Source of the DNA: DASSKA01 sp963839365 | GTDB lineage: Bacteria > Actinomycetota > Actinomycetes > Propionibacteriales > Nocardioidaceae | Assembly (NCBI GenBank): GCA_963839365.1 | Contig: CAWIUT010000010.1 | Location: 186,001-250,000 of the forward strand | Direction of reading: 5' to 3' | Length of the DNA stretch: 64,000 nt | Shown here: in pieces, positions 1 through 7,976 of the stretch | Position numbering within the stretch: position 1 is the first letter of the stretch | How the letters are laid out: every line of letters starts with the position of its first letter | Translations under genes and position numbers: made by a program | Notes under the pieces: model-generated | What the model was told of the DNA's origin: nothing | Seen by the model: the letters and a program-made list of their open reading frames with translations, nothing else | Database searches by the model: none

Positions 1-1
1 G

Positions 2-433
2 ACGCTGGGCATGGTCGTCTCCGACCACTCGCCGTCGACCCTGGACCTGAAGGCCTTGACCAGCGGGGACTTCGGGGCCGCCTGGGGCGGCATCTCCTCA
101 CTCCAGCTGGAGCTGCCCGCGGTGTGGACCGCCGCACGGGACCGCGGCTTCGACCTGGTGGACGTGACCCGGTGGATGGGCTCGGCTCCTGCCGGGCTGG
201 TCGGGCTGTCGCGCAAGGGTCGGATCGCCATCGGCTGCGACGCCGACTTCGCGGTGTTCGCCCCCGACGAGTCGTTCACCGTCGACGTACGCACTCTTCA
301 GCACAAGAACCCGCTCACGCCGTACGACGGGCGCCGGCTGTCCGGCGTCGTACGCCGCACCTTCCTGCGCGGGCAGCAGATCGACCTGGATGCCGCGCCC
401 CGTGGCCGGCTGCTCGAAAGAGGAGGAGCATGA
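2..433 (+). CDS. allB: Allantoinase, C-terminal part (5' end outside window)
   Basis: This is the end of a cyclic amidohydrolase reading in from the left edge; 143 residues are present. Allantoinase opens the hydantoin ring of allantoin to allantoate in purine degradation in the cytoplasm. A metal-ligand type motif (SDHSPS) lies near residue 7, followed by the family's GLxxKGRIAxGxDADFxVF segment, where the end of the barrel passes into the small beta domain. The C-terminus (HKNPLTPYDG, then a GVVRRTFLRG strand) is typical of allantoinase rather than dihydroorotase. The stop overlaps the start of the next gene (ATGA), and that gene acts two steps later in the same pathway, which supports the assignment. 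The start codon cannot be seen. Confidence 0.93.
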   Translation, partial: TLGMVVSDHSPSTLDLKALTSGDFGAAWGGISSLQLELPAVWTAARDRGFDLVDVTRWMGSAPAGLVGLSRKGRIAIGCDADFAVFAPDESFTVDVRTLQHKNPLTPYDGRRLSGVVRRTFLRGQQIDLDAAPRGRLLERGGA

Positions 434-1242
434 GCTACTACGCGCCCACCGGCGGCCTGCCCGCGCAGACCGACCTCACCACCGACCGGGCCGTGTTCAC
501 CGAGGCGTACGCCGTGCTGCCGCGCGGCACGATGCGCGACATCGTGACCAGCGCGCTGCCGTTCTGGGAGAGCACCCGGCTGTGGGTGATCGCGCGGCCG
601 CTGTCCGGGTTCGCCGAGACCTTCTCGCAGTACGTCGTCGAGGTATCCCCGGGTGGGGGCAGCGAGCGGCCGGAGACCGACCCCGCGGCCGAGGCGGTGC
701 TGTTCGTGGTGGGCGGGTCGGTGTGCCTGACCACGGCCGGCACCACGCACGAGCTGGGGTCCGGCGGCTACGCCTACCTGCCGGCCGGCCTCGACTGGAC
801 GCTGCGCTCGCAGGACGGCGCCACCTTCCACTGGATCCGCAAGGCCTACGAGCGCGTGGACGGTCTCGACGTGCCGGAGCCGTTCGTGACCAACGAGGCC
901 GACGTCGCGGGTCAGGAGATGCCGGGCACGAACGGCCGGTGGACCACCCAGCGGTTCGTCGACCCGCTCGACGTACGCCACGACATGCACGTCAACATCG
1001 TCAGCTTCGAGCCGGGCGGGGTGATCCCGTTCCCGGAGACGCACGTGATGGAGCACGGCCTCTACGTGTTGCAGGGCAAGGCCGTCTACCTGCTCAACAA
1101 GGACTGGGTCGAGGTGCAGGAGGGCGACTTCATGTGGCTGCGCGCCTTCTGCCCGCAGGCGTGCTACGCCGGCGGCCCGGGCCGGTTCCGGTACCTGCTC
1201 TACAAGGACGTCAACCGGCACGCCAAGCTGCGCTACACCTGA
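430..1242 (+). CDS. allE: (S)-ureidoglycine aminohydrolase
   Basis: A 270-residue bicupin that releases ammonia from (S)-ureidoglycine to give (S)-ureidoglycolate in allantoin catabolism. The start ATG overlaps the allantoinase stop and sits behind an AGGAGGAG Shine-Dalgarno, so the two genes are coupled. The N-terminal cupin (about residues 40-140) lacks a clear metal site. The C-terminal cupin carries the expected ligands in ETHVMEHGLYVLQG (Glu, His, His) and in the later FCPQACYAGG segment (Gln), as in characterised Mn-dependent ureidoglycine aminohydrolases. The length is normal for the family. It ends the operon: the next 90 bases hold an inverted-repeat element, not a gene. Confidence 0.95.
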   Translation: MSYYAPTGGLPAQTDLTTDRAVFTEAYAVLPRGTMRDIVTSALPFWESTRLWVIARPLSGFAETFSQYVVEVSPGGGSERPETDPAAEAVLFVVGGSVCLTTAGTTHELGSGGYAYLPAGLDWTLRSQDGATFHWIRKAYERVDGLDVPEPFVTNEADVAGQEMPGTNGRWTTQRFVDPLDVRHDMHVNIVSFEPGGVIPFPETHVMEHGLYVLQGKAVYLLNKDWVEVQEGDFMWLRAFCPQACYAGGPGRFRYLLYKDVNRHAKLRYT

Positions 1243-1267
1243 CCCGCCCCGGCCCTCGGGCGGCCAA

Positions 1268-1344
1268 CGACCCCAACGACATGCAACTCGGCCCGAAACC
1301 ACGGCGATTCGGCCGCTGAAGAGGGAGGCTGCACGTCCTTGTGG
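1268..1344. repeat. Intergenic inverted-repeat element, copy A
   Basis: Quasi-palindrome whose right arm (about 1325-1344) reads GGCTGCACGTCCTTGTGG and whose left arm (about 1272-1290, ACGACATGCAACTC) is a decayed inverse copy. The same arms recur at 2296-2372 and 29346-29423. The middle contains a second short palindrome (GGCCGAA ... TTCGGCC). It overlaps the presumed start of the following pseudogene. Confidence 0.6.
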
Positions 1345-2281
1345 CTTGTGGACAACGAGATGCGCATTTCGCGGCGCGGGGGCAGAGTCCTGCCTGTGCG
1401 CGTGGCAGAGGTGGTACGTCGGATGGGCGGCGTCGCCGATTCCCGGACGCTGATCCACCGCACCTCGCGCGCGAAGGTGCGGACCGCTCTGCGCAAGGGC
1501 GAGATCGTCCGGGACGGCCGCGGCCGGTATGCCCTTCCCACCGCCCACGCGGCTCTTCGCGCCGCCAAGCGGCTCAACGGAATCGTCTCCGGGACCTCCG
1601 CGGCCCTGCACTACGGCTGGCCCATGAAGTCACCGCCGCGCCGGCCCACGGTGACGGTGCCGCGCAACCGCAAGGTCGAGCCCGAGCGGCGGGAGGGCGT
1701 CGACGTGAAGTGGCGGGACATTCCGAGCTAGCACGTCACCGAGCTGGGCGTCACCTCCAAGGCGTGGACGGTGATCGACTGCGCGCGGACGTTGCCGTTC
1801 GACGAGGCGCTGTCCATCGCGGACTCGGCGCTGCGGAACCGTGATGTCACCAAGGCGGAGCTGCTGGAACTTGCGCAAGGCCTCTCCACCACCGGACGCA
1901 CCGAGTGTCTCCGCGTGGTGGAGGCCGCCGACCACCGCGCGGCGAACCCGTTCGAGTCGGTGCTGCGGGCGATCGCCCTCGACGTGCCCGGCCTGCGTGT
2001 GCGGCCCCAGGTGTGGACCGACGACGTGGGCTACCCGGACCTGGTCGACGCCCGGCTGCGCCTGGTGATCGAGGCGGAGTCCTTCGAGTTCCCACGGCAA
2101 GCGGCGCGCGTTGTACCGCGACTGCGAGCGGTACAACGCCTTTGCCATGAAGGGCTGGTGGGTGGTCCGGTTCAGCTGGGAGCACGTGATGTTCGAGCCG
2201 GAGTACGTGCGCGAGGTGCTGACCCGGATGGTGGGCCTGCTGACCGGCCAGCCCGCCCAGGCCCAGCCGGCCTCGGCGTGA
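1339..2281 (+). pseudogene. Decayed AbiEi-like/DUF559-type protein gene
   Basis: Two lesions break one reading frame. From a TTG at 1339 (or ATG at 1360) the frame gives an N-terminal winged-helix region like the AbiEi antitoxin domain (RVAEVVRRMGGVADSRTLI, then RYALPTAHAAL) and runs into a TAG at 1729-1731. The same frame resumes at once with HVTELGVTSKAWTVIDCART and continues through LRLVIEAESFEF. An extra C in the run at 2091-2093 then shifts the frame, after which the typical DUF559 end (RYNAFAMKGWWVVRFSWEHV) reads in the third frame to TGA at 2279-2281. The intact family has an N-terminal winged helix and a C-terminal nuclease-like fold and is often annotated as a type IV antitoxin-like protein. 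No toxin partner lies nearby. Sequencing error could explain the single-base insertion but not easily both lesions. Confidence 0.8.
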
Positions 2282-2295
2282 GGCGTGAGGCGTGC

Positions 2296-2372
2296 GACCA
2301 CAGCGACGTGCAGCTCTCCCTCCATGGCGCGGTTGGAGCGTGCAAACCAGGGAAGTTGCACGTCCTTGTGGC
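2296..2372. repeat. Intergenic inverted-repeat element, copy B
   Basis: Left arm CCACAGCGACGTGCAGCT (2299-2316) and right arm AGTTGCACGTCCTTGTGG (2354-2371) are near-perfect inverse copies separated by about 37 bases. Same arms as copies A and C. It follows the stop of the decayed DUF559 gene, so that pseudogene sits between two copies. The rest of the gap to the next gene (2373-2446) shows only a GAGGGGA ribosome binding site. Confidence 0.7.
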
Positions 2373-2446
2373 TGCCTGTGGATGGCCGGATGCGCACCGT
2401 CCCGGCTTCGGGCACGCTCGTCCGGTCGTCACCGAGGGGAGCAACC

Positions 2447-2953
2447 ATGCACACGTCCCTGGCAGCAGTCACCGCCGCGGCACTGATCGCGGTGTCCGCC
2501 ACCGCGGCGGTCGACGCGCCGACAGCAGCACGCAGCGCCGCCCACACCGGCGGCCCGCGCTACCGCCACTTGGCGCTGCCCACCCGGCCCTGCCGGGAGC
2601 AGGACTCACCCGGGCCGTGCGTCTGGGACGCCGGCCTGCGCGGCAACGGGCACGGTGCGTCGTTCTGGCGGGATGCCAGGGGGCACGTGCACTACCTGGA
2701 CCACCGGCGTGACTTGAAGCAGGGCTGGCACCCGCCGTACTCCCGGTGCCACTACGACAGCTCGCAGCCCGAGCCGCGCGCCTGCCAGTACCCGTTCACG
2801 TTCTTCGGCCGGTGGAGGCGGGTCAGCTCGCCGATGTCGGACGCGCTCGCCGAGGGGGAGTACGGCCCCGACCGGGACTGGACGCGTTGCATCGAGCTCG
2901 TCGGGGGTACGACGTACATCGTCTGCCCCGACGGCTACCGCATCACCAGCTGA
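2447..2953 (+). CDS. Small secreted protein of unknown function
   Basis: 168 residues starting at an ATG 8 bases after a GAGGGG ribosome binding site. The first ~30 residues form a Sec-type signal peptide (HTSLAAVTAAALIAVSATAA, then an Ala-rich cleavage region). The mature part has about six cysteines (PCREQDS, PCVWDAG, RCHYD, ACQYP, RCIEL, VCPDG), many aromatic residues and several Gly/Arg turns, which suggests a disulfide-bonded extracellular domain. I do not recognise the family. It is monocistronic and convergent with typA, only 15 bases away. Function cannot be inferred. Confidence 0.75.
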   Translation: MHTSLAAVTAAALIAVSATAAVDAPTAARSAAHTGGPRYRHLALPTRPCREQDSPGPCVWDAGLRGNGHGASFWRDARGHVHYLDHRRDLKQGWHPPYSRCHYDSSQPEPRACQYPFTFFGRWRRVSSPMSDALAEGEYGPDRDWTRCIELVGGTTYIVCPDGYRITS

Positions 2954-2968
2954 CCCCCGCCGGACGAC

Positions 2969-4873
2969 TCAGGAGCGGCGGGCGCGCGCGGCCGCCTTGG
3001 CGCGCTCGTTCTGGCCCAGCGCAACCTTGCGGATCCGCACCGCCTCCGGCGTGACCTCGACGCACTCGTCCTCGCGGCAGAACTCCAGGCACTGCTCCAG
3101 CGACAGCTTGCGCGGCGGGACGAGCTTCTCGAAGTTGTCGGCCGTGGAGGAGCGGATGTTGGTCTGCTGCTTCTCCTTGGTGATGTTCACGTCCATGTCG
3201 TCGGCGCGGGAGTTCTCGCCGACGATCATGCCCTCGTAGACCTCGGTGGTCGGGTCCACGAACAGCACCCCGCGCTCCTGCAGGTTCGTCATCGCGTACG
3301 CCGTGGCCGCGCCGGCCCGGTCCGCGACCAGGGACCCCGAGGCGCGGGAGCGGATCTCCCCGGCCCACGGCTCGTACCCCTCGAAGACGTGGTGCGCGAT
3401 CCCAGTCCCGCGGGTGTCGGTGAGGAACTCGGTGCGGAACCCGATCAGCCCGCGCGCCGGGACCAGGAACTCCATCCGAACCCAGCCGGTGCCGTGGTTG
3501 GTCATCTGCTCCATACGCCCCTTGCGCGAGGCGAGCAGCTGGGTGATCGCGCCGAGGTACTCCTCGGGCGCGTCGACGGTGAGCCGCTCCACCGGCTCGT
3601 GCACCTTGCCGTTGATCTCGCGGGTGACCACCTGCGGCTTGCCGACGGTGAGCTCGTAGCCCTCCCGGCGCATCTGCTCCACGAGGATCGCCAGCGCCAG
3701 CTCGCCGCGGCCCTGCACCTCCCACGAGTCCGGACGGTCGGTCGGCAGCACCTTGATCGACACGTTGCCGACCAGCTCGCGGTCCAGCCGGTCCTTGACC
3801 AGCCGGGCGGTCACCTTGGCGCCCTTGACCCGACCGGCCAGCGGGGAGGTGTTGGTGCCGATGGTCATCGAGATCGCCGGCTCGTCGACGGTGATCAGCG
3901 GCAGCGCGACGGGCTTCTCCGGGTCGGCGAGTGTCTCGCCGATCATGATGTCGGGAATGCCGGCGATCGCGACGATGTCGCCGGGACCGGCGTACTCCCC
4001 GGGCTTGCGCTCCAGCGCCTCGGTGACCAGCAGCTCGGTGACCTTGACGTTCTGGACGGAGCCGTCGCGCTTCATCCAGGCCACCTGCTGGCCCTTGCGC
4101 AGCTCGCCCTCGTGCACCCGCACCAGCGCGAGCCGGCCGAGGAACGGCGAGGCGTCCAGGTTGGTGACGTGCGCCTGCAGCGGCGCGCCCTTGGTGTACG
4201 TCGGAGCCGGGATCGTCTCGATGATGGTGGAGAACAGGTCTTCGAGGTCCGGCGCCTCCGGCAGGCCGCCGTTCTCCGGCTGCTTGCGCGACGCCCGCCC
4301 CGCCTTCGCGCTCGCGTAGATGACCGGGAAGTCCAGCGCGTCCTGCCCGTGGCTCTCGTCGAGCAGGTCCAGGAACAGCTCGTAGGTCTCGTCGACCACC
4401 TCGGAGATCCGCGCGTCGGAGCGGTCCACCTTGTTGACCACGAGGACGACGGGCAGCCCGGCGTTGAGGGCCTTGCGGAGCACGAACCTGGTCTGCGGCA
4501 ACGGTCCTTCGCTCGCGTCCACGAGCAGCACGATCCCGTCCACCATGGACAGCCCGCGCTCCACCTCGCCGCCGAAGTCGGCGTGCCCCGGGGTGTCGAT
4601 GATGTTGATGGTCAAGAAGTCGGAGGGGCCGCCGGGCTCTGCCGGGCCGTCCCGCCAGGCGGGGCCCGCGTAGTGCACCGCGGTGTTCTTGGCGAGGATC
4701 GTGATGCCCTTCTCCCGCTCCAGCTCCCCGCTGTCCATGGCACGCTCGTCGACGTGCTGGTGGGCGCCGAACGAGCCCGCCTGGTGGAGCATCGCGTCCA
4801 CGAGGGTGGTCTTGCCGTGGTCGACGTGCGCCACGATGGCCACGTTCCTCAGGTCATTGCGTACTTCAGGCAT
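2969..4873 (-). CDS. typA: Translational GTPase TypA/BipA
   Basis: Ribosome-associated GTPase of the EF-G class involved in stress adaptation and ribosome assembly. 634 residues from the start used here (PEVRNDLRN); an in-frame ATG two codons earlier (4879) is also possible. GTPase motifs are complete: G1 AHVDHGKTT, G2 region REKGITI, G3 DTPGH, G4 NKVD, G5 SAKA. EF-Tu-like domain II, EF-G domain III/V-like parts and the TypA-specific C-terminal domain follow (GRMEQMTNHGTGWVRMEF, then FVDPTTEVYEGMIVGEN). The C-terminus is basic, as usual in actinobacteria. It is transcribed alone, away from the downstream membrane-protein gene on the other strand. Confidence 0.97.
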   Translation of the reverse strand: MPEVRNDLRNVAIVAHVDHGKTTLVDAMLHQAGSFGAHQHVDERAMDSGELEREKGITILAKNTAVHYAGPAWRDGPAEPGGPSDFLTINIIDTPGHADFGGEVERGLSMVDGIVLLVDASEGPLPQTRFVLRKALNAGLPVVLVVNKVDRSDARISEVVDETYELFLDLLDESHGQDALDFPVIYASAKAGRASRKQPENGGLPEAPDLEDLFSTIIETIPAPTYTKGAPLQAHVTNLDASPFLGRLALVRVHEGELRKGQQVAWMKRDGSVQNVKVTELLVTEALERKPGEYAGPGDIVAIAGIPDIMIGETLADPEKPVALPLITVDEPAISMTIGTNTSPLAGRVKGAKVTARLVKDRLDRELVGNVSIKVLPTDRPDSWEVQGRGELALAILVEQMRREGYELTVGKPQVVTREINGKVHEPVERLTVDAPEEYLGAITQLLASRKGRMEQMTNHGTGWVRMEFLVPARGLIGFRTEFLTDTRGTGIAHHVFEGYEPWAGEIRSRASGSLVADRAGAATAYAMTNLQERGVLFVDPTTEVYEGMIVGENSRADDMDVNITKEKQQTNIRSSTADNFEKLVPPRKLSLEQCLEFCREDECVEVTPEAVRIRKVALGQNERAKAAARARRS

Positions 4874-5069
4874 CAGCATTCGTCTCGATGTGGGGGTGGG
4901 GAGCCCTGCTGCGTCGTACTGCCGGCTCGGCAGGGCGCGTGGGCGAGAGCCCAGTCTACCGGCGGACCGGTCGGGCGCCGAACCGTTGCGGTCGCCGACT
5001 CCTCAGACGCATGATGGTTGAAAGCGACATCACTTGGGTATGCCCACCACCGGACAACGGAGGTGATCC

Positions 5070-5660
5070 ATGTCGATGGTCAATTTCACGACCTCGGACT
5101 TCGCGCCGGTGGCGCTGGGCTTCTTCGGCCTGGGGACCGGCTACCTGATCTGGGGCCCGCAAGAGCTGTTCAAGTGGCCGGCCCGCGACCCCTCGGTGGA
5201 CCGCGCGACCGGGGTGTGGGGCTTGTTCCTGCCCGGCCTGTGCCAGGTGGTCACCGGCATCATCTTGTTCGTGGGGCTGACCTGGTTCCAGGTGTTCAAG
5301 GACGCCCCGCTGTACATGGCGGCGGTGGCCTTCACGGCGTACGGCATCCACTGGTTCGCGCTCGGCTGGAACCGGTTCTCCGGTCACGACGCCCGCCCCA
5401 ACGGCGGCATGTCGGTGGCCTTCACGATCCTGTCCGCGCTCGGCGCCTGGGTGTTCTTCGCCGCCGGCGCCTGGCCGGTGGGGGTGCTGTTCCTCGGCCT
5501 GACCGGGGTCTACGTGGCCGACTTCTTCGTGGCGCTCGGGACGCCGCTGGGCGAGCGGGCGCTGGGGTTCTTCCACGTCGCCACCGGGATCTGGCTGATG
5601 TACCTGACGGTCGGCACCGTGGCGAACATCGCCCTCGGCTACTCGCTGCCCGCCGGCTGA
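5070..5660 (+). CDS. Acetate-transporter-like (GPR1/FUN34/YaaH family) membrane protein
   Basis: 196 residues with six predicted hydrophobic helices. The segment GLFLPGLCQVVTGIILF followed by AAVAFTAYGIHWFALG matches the signature region of the acetate uptake transporter family (SatP/YaaH, GPR1/FUN34). The N-terminal motif is divergent: SDFAPVALGFFGLGTGYLIW stands where classical members have NPAPLGL. It starts at ATG 5070 behind a strong GGAGGTGATCC ribosome binding site. No other transport or acetate gene is adjacent, so the substrate is inferred from family only. The 190-base gap upstream (4880-5069) holds no gene. Confidence 0.8.
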   Translation: MSMVNFTTSDFAPVALGFFGLGTGYLIWGPQELFKWPARDPSVDRATGVWGLFLPGLCQVVTGIILFVGLTWFQVFKDAPLYMAAVAFTAYGIHWFALGWNRFSGHDARPNGGMSVAFTILSALGAWVFFAAGAWPVGVLFLGLTGVYVADFFVALGTPLGERALGFFHVATGIWLMYLTVGTVANIALGYSLPAG

Positions 5661-5695
5661 CGCTTCTTGTCGGTGCGCCCGGGTAAGGGTGGGGC

Positions 5696-7039
5696 ATGAG
5701 CCGATGCCACTTCATCCCACCGTTCCTGCTCGAGCGACTCGCAGCCTCGGACGCCCACGCCAACGCCGTCGCCAGCGGCCGCGACACCCTCGCCGTCGAC
5801 GAGGGGATCCGCCGGGACCGAGTCGACCGTGCCGTGCACGGGGGACCGCCGGCGGCGACCGGCGCCCCGGCGTGGATCGTCGACACCGCCGACGACCAGA
5901 ACACCCTGCCCGGCACGCAGGTGCGCCAGGCCGGCCAGCCGCCGTCGGGGGATGCCGCGGTCGACGAGGCCGCCGATGCGGTGCAGGCCACGCTGGCGAT
6001 GTACGACGAGGTGCTGCACCGTGCGTCCTACGACGGCAACGGGGCCCGGGTGCTGACCACGGTGCACTACCGGCAGGGCTACGACAACGCGTTCTGGAAC
6101 GGCACCCAGCTCGTCTTCGGCGACGGGGACGGCAAGGTGTTCGGGCGGTTCACCAAGCCGATCGACGTGGGGGCGCACGAGTTCACCCACGCGGTCACGC
6201 AGTACACCGCCAACTTCGCCTACGCCGACCAGTCCGGCGCGCTCAACGAGTCGATGTCGGACTGCTTCGGGATCTGCGTCAAGCAGCGGGTGCTCGGGCA
6301 GAGCGCCGACCAGGCCGACTGGCTGATCGGTGAGGGCATCTTCCTGCCCGGCATCAACGGCAAGGCGTTGCGCTCGATGAAGGACCCGGGCACCGCCTAC
6401 GACGACACGGCCATCGGCAAGGATCCGCAGGTCGGGTCGATGTCCGACTACGTGCAGACCAGCAGCGACAACGGCGGGGTGCACATCAACTCCGGCATCC
6501 CCAACCGCGCGTTCTACCTCGCGGCGACCGGCCTGGGCGGCAACGCCTGGGAGACCGCGGGACCGATCTGGTACGCCGCGCTCACCTCCGGGCTCGGCGC
6601 GAACACCGACTTCGCCGGGTTCGCCTCCGCCACGGTCACCGCGGCGCGCGCGGTGTCGGCCGGCGCCGCCGAGACGGTCCGCACCGCCTGGGCGCAGGTC
6701 GGGGTGACCGCCGCCCCGGCCGGCGCCGGCGCGCCCGCACCGGCCGGGGCCGCTGCCGGGGCCTCTGCCGGGGGTGCCGGCGGGGTGGTGGCGGTACGCC
6801 GCTCCGGTGGCGTGGCCGGCATCGAACGGGCCGGCAGCATCCAGCTGGGCGAGGACCCCCGCTCCCAGCAGGTCGAGCAGCTGCTCGACCGGATCGACGT
6901 GCGCGCGCTGGCGCCCCACGAGCCGCAGCCCGACCGGTTCGTGTACGTGTTCGCGCTCCGCGACACCGAGGTGACCGTCGGCGAGGACCAGCTCACCCCC
7001 GAGCTCGAGGAGCTGGTCCGGCTGGTGCTCGAGGACTGA
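5696..7039 (+). CDS. M4 metallopeptidase (protealysin-like) with C-terminal emfourin-like domain
   Basis: 447 residues without a signal peptide. The start (SRCHFIPPFLLERLA) resembles the short propeptide of protealysin-type M4 peptidases. The thermolysin fold follows, with zinc motif HEFTH (about residue 162), the downstream ALNESMSDCFG glutamate ligand motif, and a VHINSGIPNRAFY segment bearing the second catalytic His. After an Ala/Pro/Gly-rich linker (about 340-365) comes an ~80-residue domain (VVAVRRSGGVAGIER to PDRFVYVFALRD to LTPELEELVRLVLED) that resembles emfourin, the protein inhibitor usually encoded by a separate gene beside protealysin. Peptidase and inhibitor would thus form one chain, probably in the cytoplasm. 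The domain call is from remembered motifs, not a search. Confidence 0.85.
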   Translation: MSRCHFIPPFLLERLAASDAHANAVASGRDTLAVDEGIRRDRVDRAVHGGPPAATGAPAWIVDTADDQNTLPGTQVRQAGQPPSGDAAVDEAADAVQATLAMYDEVLHRASYDGNGARVLTTVHYRQGYDNAFWNGTQLVFGDGDGKVFGRFTKPIDVGAHEFTHAVTQYTANFAYADQSGALNESMSDCFGICVKQRVLGQSADQADWLIGEGIFLPGINGKALRSMKDPGTAYDDTAIGKDPQVGSMSDYVQTSSDNGGVHINSGIPNRAFYLAATGLGGNAWETAGPIWYAALTSGLGANTDFAGFASATVTAARAVSAGAAETVRTAWAQVGVTAAPAGAGAPAPAGAAAGASAGGAGGVVAVRRSGGVAGIERAGSIQLGEDPRSQQVEQLLDRIDVRALAPHEPQPDRFVYVFALRDTEVTVGEDQLTPELEELVRLVLED

Positions 7040-7049
7040 GGCCCGCCAA

Positions 7050-7137
7050 GGGGCCGTGGGGTCGCACGTGCGTTGCTACGGCCCCTGTCCCGCGTCCGGG
7101 AGGGGCCGTGGCGTCGCACGTGCGTTGAGGTGGCCCC
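7050..7137. repeat. Two near-identical 36-bp palindromes, possible bidirectional terminator
   Basis: Copies at 7050-7085 and 7102-7137 each begin GGGGCCGTGG, have the self-complementary centre CGCACGTGCG and end GGCCCC, so each can fold into a long hairpin. The two differ at only a few positions. They lie between the convergent M4 peptidase and SDR genes, where they could end transcription from both sides, although there is no clear T tract. Confidence 0.7.
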
Positions 7138-7151
7138 TCGGACCGGCCGGC

Positions 7152-7901
7152 CTACTCGTCGAAGACGCGGTGCACCTTGTGCTGGGCGGCCTGGGCGCGC
7201 GGCCGGATCACCAGCTCGTCGACGTTGACGTGCGACGGGCGGGTCACCACCCAGGCCACCGCGTCGGCGACGTCCTCGGCCACCAGCGGCTCCGGCACCC
7301 CGGCGTACACCTGGTCGGCCCGCTCGGCGTCCCCGCCGAACCGGTTCACGGAGAACTCCTCGGTCTGCACCATCCCGGGCGCGATCTCGCAGATCCGCAC
7401 CGGCTGGTCGTACAGCTCCAGCCGCAGCGTCTCGCTGACCACCTGGGTGCCGTGCTTGGCCGCGGTGTAGCCCGCGCCGCCCTCGTAGGCGATCCGCCCG
7501 GCGGTCGAGCCCATGTTCACGATCGTGCCGCCGCCGTCGGCCACCAGCGCGGGCAGCAGCGCCTTGGTGACCAGCATCAGCCCGACCACGTTCACCTCGT
7601 ACATCGCCCGCCAGTGGTCCGGGTCGGACTCGACCACCGGGTCCGCGCCGAGCGCCATCCCGGCGTTGTTCACCAGTACGTCGAGGCTGCCGCCGACCGC
7701 GGCGGCGAGCGCGGCCACCTGGTCCTCGTCGGTCACGTCGCAGCGCACCGCCGTACCGCCGACCTCCTCGGCCACCGAGCGGACCCGCTCCTCGCGGCGG
7801 GCGGCGCAGAAGACGTGGTACCCCTCGCGGGCCAGCCGGCGGGCGGTGGCCGCCCCGATCCCGCTGCTCGCCCCGGTCACGACTGCTGTCTTGGTGTCCA
7901 T
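7152..7901 (-). CDS. Short-chain dehydrogenase/reductase
   Basis: 249 residues of the classical SDR fold. The NAD(P)-binding motif TGASSGIG is at residue 9, AARREER after beta-2 suggests NADP preference, NNAG lies near residue 87, and the catalytic Ser-Tyr-Lys is seen in GSTAGRIAYEG and YTAAK. The closest recognisable subgroup is the YdfG/serine 3-dehydrogenase-like clan, which oxidises hydroxy acids, but the substrate cannot be set from sequence. It is transcribed alone, divergent from mshA with 75 bases between the starts. Confidence 0.9.
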   Translation of the reverse strand: MDTKTAVVTGASSGIGAATARRLAREGYHVFCAARREERVRSVAEEVGGTAVRCDVTDEDQVAALAAAVGGSLDVLVNNAGMALGADPVVESDPDHWRAMYEVNVVGLMLVTKALLPALVADGGGTIVNMGSTAGRIAYEGGAGYTAAKHGTQVVSETLRLELYDQPVRICEIAPGMVQTEEFSVNRFGGDAERADQVYAGVPEPLVAEDVADAVAWVVTRPSHVNVDELVIRPRAQAAQHKVHRVFDE

Positions 7902-7976
7902 GGACGGGATTGTCCCCGGTCGGTGGGGGAATACCCCTCAGGGGGACCTGGTTTGGCCCACCGGAGGTATACCCAC

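Noticed and set aside
1339..2281. Functional AbiE-type toxin-antitoxin system
   Set aside because: The gene is broken twice and no AbiEii-type nucleotidyltransferase toxin lies next to it.
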